In this document: in pieces, positions 1-5,526 of the stretch | Position numbering within the stretch: position 1 is the stretch's first letter | Layout: each line of letters opens with the position of its first letter | Assembly: GCA_030151725.1 (NCBI GenBank) | Contig: JASLDD010000169.1 | Location: 1 to 10,946, forward strand | DNA length: 10,946 nucleotides | Reading direction: 5' to 3' | From: Solirubrobacteraceae bacterium | Lineage (GTDB): Bacteria; Actinomycetota; Thermoleophilia; Solirubrobacterales; Solirubrobacteraceae | Program-made: the position numbers and the translations under genes | The notes under the pieces: generated by a model | Database searches by the model: none | What the model saw: the letters and a program-made list of their open reading frames with translations, nothing else | Told to the model about the DNA's origin: nothing

Positions 1-887
1 CGCAGACCTTCGCCGATCGGCACCTCCGCGCGCCAGCCGAGCTCCCGCTCGGCGCGACTCGCATCAAGGCAGCTGTGCTTGAGCTCGCCGGGGCGCAGGT
101 CGGCCAGCTCGGGCTCGATCTGCTTGCCCGCAACCTTGCTCAGCTCGCGCCAGATCGTCGCCACGTCGGTCTCCACCTGGGTGGCGATGTTGTATGTGCC
201 CGGCTTCCCCGAGGCCGCCAGCAGCGCTTTGACCACGTCCCCCACATACACGTAGTCGCGTGTCGGGGAGCCGTGGCCGTAGAGCTTTGGCGCCTGGTCG
301 GTGTACAGGTGGTTGGTGAAGATCGACACCACTCCCGCCTCCCCATGCGGGCTCTGGCGCGGGCCGTACACGTTGCCCAGCCGGCACACCGCGTGCGGGA
401 TGCCCGAGGCCAGCGACCACGTGTTCACGTATGCCTCAGCCGCCCACTTGGATGCCCCGTAGGGGGACAGCGGCGCCGGGATGCGGTCCTCGCCAGTGGG
501 CATCGGGGCCGCATCGCCATACAGAGCGCCGCCCGTCGAGGTGAACACCACCGGGGCGCCGCATTCGCCCGCTGCCTCCACCACGTTGAGCGTGCCGCGC
601 ACGTTTACCTCGCAGTCACGCCCCGGGTCCTCCACCGAGGCGACCACGCTGGCCTGCGCAGCAAGGTGGAAGATCGCCTGTGGCTGTACAGCCTGCACGA
701 CCTTCTTCAGTCCTGCCAGATCGACTATGTCGAGCTCGTGCAGCTGCGCCGCCTGCGCCACACGCGAGCGCTCGCCTGAGGAGAGGTCGTCGATGACCGT
801 CACCGCGTAGCCGTCTGCGAGCAGCGCATCGACGACGTGTGAACCTATGAAACCGGCCCCGCCGGTCACGATCGCGCTGGATGCCAT
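1..887 (-). CDS. NAD-dependent epimerase/dehydratase, UDP-glucose 4-epimerase type (3' end cut by window)
   Basis: This extended short-chain dehydrogenase probably interconverts NDP-sugars (UDP-glucose/UDP-galactose type) in the cytoplasm for cell-envelope polysaccharide. Seen directly: the N-terminal dinucleotide-binding motif TGGAGFIGS at residues 8-16, an acidic turn VIDDLSSGER at 31-40, FHLAAQASV at 73-81, a Ser/Thr-rich catalytic strand FTSTGGALYG at 115-124, and the catalytic YxxxK pair Y143/K147 in SPYGASKWA. RLGNVYGPRQ follows, as in GalE-like enzymes. About 295 codons are visible. Family members are usually 305-330 residues, so a short C-terminus lies beyond base 1. The ATG start is forced by an in-frame TGA directly before it. 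There is no clear Shine-Dalgarno, but the HD-GYP gene ends only 11 bases upstream, so translation is probably coupled. The substrate cannot be fixed from sequence. GalE is the best guess, and other NDP-sugar epimerases or dehydratases remain possible. Confidence 0.9.
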   Translation of the reverse strand, partial: MASSAIVTGGAGFIGSHVVDALLADGYAVTVIDDLSSGERSRVAQAAQLHELDIVDLAGLKKVVQAVQPQAIFHLAAQASVVASVEDPGRDCEVNVRGTLNVVEAAGECGAPVVFTSTGGALYGDAAPMPTGEDRIPAPLSPYGASKWAAEAYVNTWSLASGIPHAVCRLGNVYGPRQSPHGEAGVVSIFTNHLYTDQAPKLYGHGSPTRDYVYVGDVVKALLAASGKPGTYNIATQVETDVATIWRELSKVAGKQIEPELADLRPGELKHSCLDASRAERELGWRAEVPIGEGL

Positions 888-898
888 TCAGGCTAAAT

Positions 899-2572
899 CT
901 ATACCGATGCGGCCGATGCGGCGGCAGACAAGAGATCCTCCACAGCCTCCACCGACTGATCGATGCGCTCGAGCACCCGGGCGCCGTCGCGCTCCCGCGG
1001 CAGGCTTCCCCCGACCGCCGGCCCCCCGAGGACGACCGGGATGTCGGGGTAGTTGGCGCGCAGCTCCCTGAGCGCCACCTCCACCGGCTCGCCGTCGCGC
1101 GGCGCTGTGGCGCCGATCACGATCACGTCGGGGGATTTGCTCTGGACCATCGCCAGCAGGCGCTCAGCCGAGAGGTCCGTGTCGAACACGGTCTGGAAGC
1201 CGGCCGCGGCGAGCTGGTCGTGGACCATCTGCAGACCGAGCGTGTGCTCATCGCCCTCCATCCCCGCGAGCAGGACCCGCTGGCGGCTCGCCTCTGTGCC
1301 GCTCGTCATGTAGCGGTAGAGCGTGGCCAGGACCCGCCGGGTGATCGTGTTGGCGCGGTGCTCGCGCTCGGCGTCGATCTGGCCGGCCTCTGAGAGCACG
1401 TTGATGCGGCGCAGCGTGGGGCCGATCACCTCGGCGTGCAGAGTGGTTGGGGTGATGCCGTCCTCGATGGCTGTCGCGATCGCGCCCTCGGCCATCTCGG
1501 CGTCGCCTCTTTCGAGCGCGTTGGCAAATGTCTCGAGCGTGCTCTCCACCAGCGCAGCCGGGTCCGAGCGCAGCTGCTCGCGCGCATCAGGACCGGAGCG
1601 ACCCAGGACTTCCATGAAAGCGTCCAGGAGCACCGGGTCGAAGTGGCGCCCACGCTGTTCGCGCATCATCTGCACAGCTTCATCGACCGAGAACGCCTTG
1701 CGGTAGACGCGGTCGCTGGTGAGCGCGTCGAACACGTCGGCCACCGCCACGATCCTGCCCTCGATCGGGATCGTCTCGCCCTTCAGCCCCCGCGGATAAC
1801 CCGTGCCGTCCCACTTCTCCTGATGGCTCAGGGCGATCGTGGCGGCCATGTCGAGGATCGAGGACGAAGAGCCGCGCACAAGCCTGTGCCCCTCCTCGGC
1901 ATGGGTCTCGACGATCGCTCGCTCCTCCGGTGTGAGCGGGCCGGGCTTCAGCAGGATGGCGTCCGGGATCGCGACCTTGCCGACGTCGTGCAGCGGCGCT
2001 GCGTGCTTGAGGCGCTCGCAGAACTCGGAGTCCATGCCGATGTGTTCGGCCAGCAGCACCGAGAAGCGGCCGATGCGCTCGATGTGAGCACCCGTGTCCT
2101 CATCCCTGAACTCGACCGCCATCGACAGGCGCTGGACGGTCTCCGCCTGGGCGATCTCGAGGCCCGACAACGCCCTTTTGAGCTCCGAGGTGCGGTTCTC
2201 GATTTCTCCCTCGAGCGCGATGCGGCCGTTCTCGCCCACGCGCCAGCCAAGCGCCGCCGCGGCACAGGCGAGCACCAGCAGGCAGGCGATCACCAGCACC
2301 GATGCGCCAGCCAGGATCGCTCCCACGAGCGCCACCACACACAGCACGGCCCACCGCAGCAAGCTCACTGCGGAATGACTGCCCTTTGTTCCCCCACGAC
2401 CGCCTCGGGGCGGCCGCCCAGGGTGCCCGTTGCCCACATCGTTCAGTCTACGCACGTAGGCTCCGAATCCTGTGGTCGGCTCGGCCCCGAGCTCCTCGGC
2501 GCTGCCGGTACGACGAGGCCCCCCGCGCTCGGCGGGGCTTTGTAGCAGGCTGGCTTGTATTGCACCGTTCAC
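899..2572 (-). CDS. Membrane-anchored HD-GYP phosphodiesterase fused to a C-terminal cobalamin-binding module
   Basis: This is a predicted c-di-GMP phosphodiesterase with a vitamin B12 sensor. Numbering is from the GTG at 2572. Residues 1-69 are Gly/Pro/Arg-rich with no recognisable domain, two transmembrane helices lie at about 73-109, and a short helical linker at 112-150. The HD-GYP domain spans about 150-325: H163, the HD pair H195/D196 with K199, H224, H250-Q251 (many relatives have HH), GYP at 258-260 and D279. A four-helix B12 cap follows at about 335-425 with E404-H405. A Rossmann-type B12 domain spans about 430-550 with D441-x-H443-x-x-G446, the classic motif whose His is the lower cobalt ligand. 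The start is uncertain. The first 69 codons include several uncommon codons (ATA, CTA, AGA). GTG at 2437 (7 bases after a TAGACT -10-like hexamer) and GTG at 2368 (just before the first helix) are alternatives. The domain calls are firm. Enzyme activity and the ligand are inferred. Confidence 0.9.
   Translation of the reverse strand: MNGAIQASLLQSPAERGGPRRTGSAEELGAEPTTGFGAYVRRLNDVGNGHPGRPPRGGRGGTKGSHSAVSLLRWAVLCVVALVGAILAGASVLVIACLLVLACAAAALGWRVGENGRIALEGEIENRTSELKRALSGLEIAQAETVQRLSMAVEFRDEDTGAHIERIGRFSVLLAEHIGMDSEFCERLKHAAPLHDVGKVAIPDAILLKPGPLTPEERAIVETHAEEGHRLVRGSSSSILDMAATIALSHQEKWDGTGYPRGLKGETIPIEGRIVAVADVFDALTSDRVYRKAFSVDEAVQMMREQRGRHFDPVLLDAFMEVLGRSGPDAREQLRSDPAALVESTLETFANALERGDAEMAEGAIATAIEDGITPTTLHAEVIGPTLRRINVLSEAGQIDAEREHRANTITRRVLATLYRYMTSGTEASRQRVLLAGMEGDEHTLGLQMVHDQLAAAGFQTVFDTDLSAERLLAMVQSKSPDVIVIGATAPRDGEPVEVALRELRANYPDIPVVLGGPAVGGSLPRERDGARVLERIDQSVEAVEDLLSAAASAASV
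2521..2543 (+). other. Terminator-like hairpin inside the 5' end of the HD-GYP frame
   Basis: CCCCGC (2521-2526) pairs perfectly with GCGGGG (2532-2537) around GCTCG, and CTTTGT follows on the plus strand. It resembles a short intrinsic terminator read rightward, yet no plus-strand gene lies upstream. Its presence within the first 18 codons of the longest HD-GYP frame is an argument that translation really begins further downstream. Confidence 0.35.
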
Positions 2573-2698
2573 TGAGAACTCTCGCGTCCTTGTCCGGTCC
2601 CAGGTTCGCGTCGCGATTCACCGGCTTCCTCGACGAGGGTGGACCCTGGATTGACGCGATCTCGGCGCACATGGACAAATGACCGAGAGTCGGGTGCG

Positions 2699-3403
2699 TT
2701 AGTGACCGCTCTGCAGCTGATTTATGTTGATCGCATCGGCGGGCGCGGTCAGCGTCACCGACTTGTTCCAGCGGTCGAACACGATCTTTCCCCCGCCGCT
2801 CCCGGTCTTGACGATCTCGAGCGGATAGGCGGCGCCGGTGGTCGCGACGTAGAGGGTTCCGCCCTTGGCCTTGTCGGTCACGCCCACAGCCTTCTGTCCA
2901 TCCACCGTCGTTGTCCCCGCACTCGAAAGCGCGCCATGCGCTTCCAATGTGGAGCCGATCAGCTTGCCCAGATCGGTGAGCGAGGCGAGCGATGAGAAGT
3001 TGGCGTCGGTGGATGGAGCCTTCAGCCATTTTCCGCGCAGCAGCTGAGCAGCTGCCGAGCCCGCCACATGGCGATAGAAGGCATCGCTCCCGTTGATGTA
3101 GACGGTGCCGCTGATCTGAATCAGCTTGACGCTGAGCCCTTCCAGGGTGATGGTGCCCTTGCCACCCTTTTTGGACTCCAGTTCCATGTCGAGCGCAATC
3201 GGCTTGCCTTCATCGACGATCGAGCCCGACACGTGGACGGTCGCGGCACCTATGGCGGCCGCTTTGGCTGCGGCCACGATCTGGGTTGGCGACTTGGACG
3301 CCACTCCGTTGCCCGAGGACGAGGAGCCGCAGCCGACGAGCGCCACGGCTAAAAGCGCTATCGCCAACGGGGCACAACGGCTGGGTCGAATTGGCCGCAA
3401 CAT
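2699..3403 (-). CDS. LppX/LprG-like lipoprotein
   Basis: This is a secreted lipoprotein of 234 residues. From the ATG at 3403 it begins with a basic MLRPIRPSR segment, a hydrophobic stretch, and a lipobox LVGC with the acylated Cys at residue 25. A Ser/Gly-rich linker follows. The mature part looks like the LppX/LprAFG family: an early helix (AAAKAAAIGAATVHVSG), repeated beta strands such as TVYINGSDAFYRHV, a GKWLKAP segment, a VDGQKAVGV strand, and a closing strand set with FDRW and LTAPADAININ. Family members carry lipids or lipoglycans on the outer face of the actinobacterial membrane. The cargo here is unknown. An in-frame TTG at 3442 would add 13 residues, but the ATG places the signal peptide correctly. 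No Shine-Dalgarno precedes it. It lies 51 bases after the stop of the four-helix protein gene and 126 bases before the HD-GYP start. Confidence 0.8.
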   Translation of the reverse strand: MLRPIRPSRCAPLAIALLAVALVGCGSSSSGNGVASKSPTQIVAAAKAAAIGAATVHVSGSIVDEGKPIALDMELESKKGGKGTITLEGLSVKLIQISGTVYINGSDAFYRHVAGSAAAQLLRGKWLKAPSTDANFSSLASLTDLGKLIGSTLEAHGALSSAGTTTVDGQKAVGVTDKAKGGTLYVATTGAAYPLEIVKTGSGGGKIVFDRWNKSVTLTAPADAININQLQSGH

Positions 3404-3410
3404 GGTGGTT

Positions 3411-3441
3411 GACTCTAGACAGGCGCCCGGTCGACCACGCA
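3411..3441 (-). promoter_or_regulatory. Weak promoter candidate for the lipoprotein gene
   Basis: On the minus strand a TTGCGT hexamer is followed 19 bases later by TAGAGT, which fits the TANNNT -10 pattern. Its last base lies 8 bases before the ATG at 3403. That would give a nearly leaderless transcript and fits the missing Shine-Dalgarno. The spacing is long and the -35 match is poor. Confidence 0.25.
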
Positions 3442-3454
3442 AGATCGCTGGCCG

Positions 3455-4114
3455 CTATCTGACCGCCGCTTGGGTTGCACCGGATGCCTTTCGCCTGCGA
3501 CCGAGCCGCAGCAGCTCCGCGAGGAATCCCTTGCCGAGCACGCTCAGCGTGAGCAGCGAACCGAACAGCACCACCACGTCGATGCTCTCGCGGCCCTCCT
3601 TTGTCCAGTAGTCGTCCGCCAGGTTCAGCCACAGCGCGAACTCGTCGAGCGTGAGCGCCGCGCTGGTGCCGTAGACGACCGAGGTGATGCGCGAGGAGCG
3701 GCGCTTCTCATCCACGCCCACCTCCAGCAGCCACAGGTAGCCAACGCCGAGCAGCCCTGAGATCCCAAAGGTCATGTGGTGGATGTGCCGGCCGTCGGCG
3801 GTGATGTTCTTGAAGGGTCCGCGTTCGGCTCTGATCGCGTGTGTGAGCGCGCGCACGCCGGCAAAGCTCACGAAGAAGGCGCCCGTGGAGAAGAGCTGAC
3901 GCTCCCTGCGACGATCGCCGAAGTGCTTGTAGTAGAGAGCGCGCAGATCCCGCTCGGGCAACTCCCACGCAGCCCCTGCTCCATTGGTGTGCGGCGCGAC
4001 TCGCGCTCCGTTCTCTGCGCCTGACACGGCCTGAAAGGCTAGCGCCCGCCCCGCCGGCACGTTGGCGGCCCCGTGTTCGGTGCGGAGAAACCCTGAGCGA
4101 TCGGGCGGGCGCAC
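3455..4114 (-). CDS. Four-helix integral membrane protein with a His-rich HIHHM motif, function unknown
   Basis: I do not recognise a named family. From the GTG at 4114 the product has 219 residues. An unstructured, probably cytoplasmic N-terminus (1-70) is followed by hydrophobic segments at about 74-93, 113-133, 143-165 and 177-198, and then a basic tail (LGRRRK near 204-209). Two motifs stand out: GRHIHHMTFGI at 109-118, where three His sit at the mouth of helix 2, and LTLDEFALWLNL plus DDYW at 155-170 around helix 3. Such clustered His/Asp/Glu at a membrane face could bind metal or form an active site, but this is inference. The start is uncertain. GTG at 4027 (residue 30) would remove most of the unconserved N-terminus. 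The gene is divergent from the cupredoxin gene, with at most 86 bases between them, so the two may share control. A conserved actinobacterial membrane protein of unknown function is my best description. Confidence 0.75.
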   Translation of the reverse strand: MRPPDRSGFLRTEHGAANVPAGRALAFQAVSGAENGARVAPHTNGAGAAWELPERDLRALYYKHFGDRRRERQLFSTGAFFVSFAGVRALTHAIRAERGPFKNITADGRHIHHMTFGISGLLGVGYLWLLEVGVDEKRRSSRITSVVYGTSAALTLDEFALWLNLADDYWTKEGRESIDVVVLFGSLLTLSVLGKGFLAELLRLGRRRKASGATQAAVR

Positions 4115-4200
4115 GCGGATAACCCGGAGAGCCTGAAGGTGTTGGCTGTAGGCAGGTCAATCCGACCAAAGACAACAGCAGATCGAAGGCGGGTGAGCAG

Positions 4201-4773
4201 ATGCACGTGCAGGCACCGGACAAAGAGACAGAAGTCCACGACCAAGCCGAGTTCGACGACACGGTCGCGAAGACCGGCAAGACCATCGTCGAGGTCCTTG
4301 CCGGGCTGGGAATCTTCGCGGCCCTGTTGATGTCGATCATCGCGCTCAACCAGAGCAGCGAACACAACACCGTGACGGTCACCTCAGGAGTGGTAACGCC
4401 CGCAGGCGCTACGAGCGGCGCGAAAACTGCAGCAGCGCTTCCAGCCAAGGTCATCAGCCTGAAAATCATCCCCGCCTGGAAGCTCGGTCCCGACAAGATC
4501 AAGCACGATGCCTTCACCAAGACCGAATACGCGGTCAAGGTCGGCCAGACGCTCGACCTCGAGATCGACAACACAGACGAAGGCGAACACAGCATCACCT
4601 CGCCGGTGCTGGGCGTGAACATCGTGATCAAGCCCGGTGTCCACACCTACCAGATCGTGGTCAAGGAAAAGGGTCGCTTCTCATGGTTCTGCGTGATCCC
4701 CTGCGACGACGAAGCAAACGGCTGGGCCATGCAGCACGCCGGCTACATGAGCGGCTACATCACGGCCAGCTGA
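4201..4773 (+). CDS. Membrane-anchored cupredoxin with a CuA-like Cys/Cys/His/Met site
   Basis: This is a 190-residue redox protein. It has a cytoplasmic N-terminus rich in charged residues, one transmembrane anchor at about 29-49, a Thr/Ala-rich linker (56-83), and a cupredoxin beta-barrel at about 84-190 on the outer face. Candidate copper ligands are H130 (in EGEHSI), C164 and C168 (FCVIPC), H179 and M183 (QHAGYM). Subunit II of cytochrome c oxidase binds the two-copper CuA centre with one upstream His and then C-x3-C-x3-H-x2-M. Here the order is kept but the gap between the second Cys and His is 10 residues, and between His and Met it is 3. It is therefore subunit II-like but not a standard CoxB, and no oxidase subunit I is in the window. 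A weak Shine-Dalgarno (GGTGAG, 3 bases before the ATG) supports this start. The cupredoxin fold is likely; CuA chemistry is inferred. Confidence 0.82.
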   Translation: MHVQAPDKETEVHDQAEFDDTVAKTGKTIVEVLAGLGIFAALLMSIIALNQSSEHNTVTVTSGVVTPAGATSGAKTAAALPAKVISLKIIPAWKLGPDKIKHDAFTKTEYAVKVGQTLDLEIDNTDEGEHSITSPVLGVNIVIKPGVHTYQIVVKEKGRFSWFCVIPCDDEANGWAMQHAGYMSGYITAS

Positions 4774-4776
4774 GGA

Positions 4777-4819
4777 CCGCACCCCCCGTGCGGCGCCCCG
4801 GGACCACTCGCCCGGGGCG
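4777..4819. terminator. Pair of strong hairpins between convergent genes (candidate bidirectional terminator)
   Basis: Two perfect stems lie back to back right after the cupredoxin stop. The first pairs CCGCAC (4777-4782) with GTGCGG (4788-4793) around a five-base loop. The second pairs CGCCCCGGG (4794-4802) with CCCGGGGCG (4811-4819) around an eight-base loop. No T-tract follows on either strand, so this is not a textbook intrinsic terminator. The position between two convergent genes fits transcription stop on both strands. Confidence 0.5.
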
Positions 4820-4832
4820 TGGCATGCCTCAA

Positions 4833-5426
4833 TCAGCTCGGTGCGCGCCACACGAACTGCCCGCCTCGCTGCCGGCCGTCCAATCCGAGATCGACGACCG
4901 CTTGGGCGACACCCGGGTAGTCAGGGTGTCCGTAGTCGTGGAAGACCACAACCGCGCCAGGCGCCAGCGCCGGCTGCCATGTCCTGAAGGCCGCGGTCGC
5001 CGGCTCGCGCTCGTGCAGCGAGTCGATGAACAGGAACTCCACAGGAGGGTCGCCAGGACGCGGACCGGCGGTGTCGGGCTCGGCGCGCAGCTCGATCCGC
5101 GTGCGCACCGCGGCGCCGACCAGACCCAGATAGCCCTCGCGCTCCGCGCGGACGGTCGGATCGTAGGAGATGACGCTGCGCTCACGGTCGTCAATCGCAA
5201 GCGCGATCGTGCTCCAGGCTGTGCCCGTTCCAAGCTCGACCACAGTCCTCCGCCCCGCCGACAACGCGAGCAGATCGGCGAGCTCCGCCGGACGCGCCGC
5301 CGAATCCAGGCTGAAGCGGTCGCCCGAGTGGCGGGCGAGCCGGCACGCACGCACGTAGAAAAATGCCACTCCCCGCGGTAGCCGGCGCAGGGAAAGCAGC
5401 AGTCGAAGCTCAGCGCTCCCTCTCAT
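4833..5426 (-). CDS. Class I SAM-dependent methyltransferase, Methyltransf_24 type
   Basis: This is a predicted cytoplasmic methyltransferase of 197 residues that uses S-adenosylmethionine. Its acceptor is unknown. Seen directly: a basic N-terminal helix region (1-35), motif I VVELGTGTA at 62-70 for SAM binding, the acidic end of strand 2 in SVISYDP (D89), FLFIDSLHE at 131-139 with the Asp and His typical of the Methyltransf_24/CmcI-like group, and VVFHDYGHPDYPGV at 159-172 at the end of strand 5. The start is well supported: GGAGGG lies 5 bases before this ATG. Longer frames from ATG at 5477 or 5513 would run into the region just ahead of the pyridoxal reductase gene and lack such a site. 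The gene is convergent with the cupredoxin gene and divergent from the reductase. Nothing nearby names the substrate. Small-molecule, glycan or lipid methylation are all possible. Confidence 0.85.
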   Translation of the reverse strand: MRGSAELRLLLSLRRLPRGVAFFYVRACRLARHSGDRFSLDSAARPAELADLLALSAGRRTVVELGTGTAWSTIALAIDDRERSVISYDPTVRAEREGYLGLVGAAVRTRIELRAEPDTAGPRPGDPPVEFLFIDSLHEREPATAAFRTWQPALAPGAVVVFHDYGHPDYPGVAQAVVDLGLDGRQRGGQFVWRAPS

Positions 5427-5431
5427 CGACA

Positions 5432-5437
5432 CCCTCC
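5432..5437 (-). promoter_or_regulatory. Shine-Dalgarno that fixes the methyltransferase start
   Basis: On the minus strand this reads GGAGGG and sits 5 bases before the ATG at 5426. It is the clearest ribosome binding site in the window and rules in the 197-residue product over the longer frame beginning at 5513. Confidence 0.7.
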
Positions 5438-5491
5438 GAGGGTACGGCGCGTCACAGCCTGGTGGTGGGAGACCCATGATCGCCCCGCATC

Positions 5492-5520
5492 TTGTGTTCG
5501 CGTCTCTTCGCACACATCAT
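5492..5520 (+). promoter_or_regulatory. Candidate promoter for a leaderless pyridoxal reductase transcript
   Basis: TTGTGT at 5492-5497 and CATCAT at 5515-5520 are separated by 17 bases. The second element ends 6 bases before the ATG at 5527, which is where a -10 box would sit if the A of the ATG were the first transcribed base. No Shine-Dalgarno is present, which fits a leaderless mRNA of the kind common in actinobacteria. Both hexamers are imperfect, so this is a tentative call. Confidence 0.3.
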
Positions 5521-5526
5521 CAATGC

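Noticed and set aside
75..779. A 234-codon plus-strand open frame opposite the epimerase gene.
   Set aside because: The minus strand encodes the full Rossmann and YxxxK signatures, so the plus-strand frame is a by-product of codon bias.
1436..2545. A 369-codon plus-strand open frame opposite the HD-GYP gene.
   Set aside because: The minus-strand frame carries unmistakable HD-GYP and B12 motifs, and the plus-strand product is His/Arg/Leu-rich without domain features.
2590..2625. A tRNA-like GGTTCG stretch on the plus strand (2603-2608).
   Set aside because: No acceptor stem, anticodon arm or closing T-arm pairing can be drawn around it.
2573..2698. A cobalamin riboswitch call.
   Set aside because: Only one core-like fragment matches; the GCCACTG motif and a complete B12 box are absent. 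It is kept as a low-scored finding instead of a feature.
5427..5513. Longer N-terminus for the methyltransferase from ATG at 5513 or 5477.
   Set aside because: The ATG at 5426 has a strong GGAGGG site, and the extra residues show no conserved feature and overlap the reductase promoter region.
5476..5526. Longer N-terminus for the pyridoxal reductase from ATG at 5476.
   Set aside because: The 17 added residues have no counterpart in the YdbC/PdxI family, whose proteins begin shortly before the HRIGFGAMQL motif.
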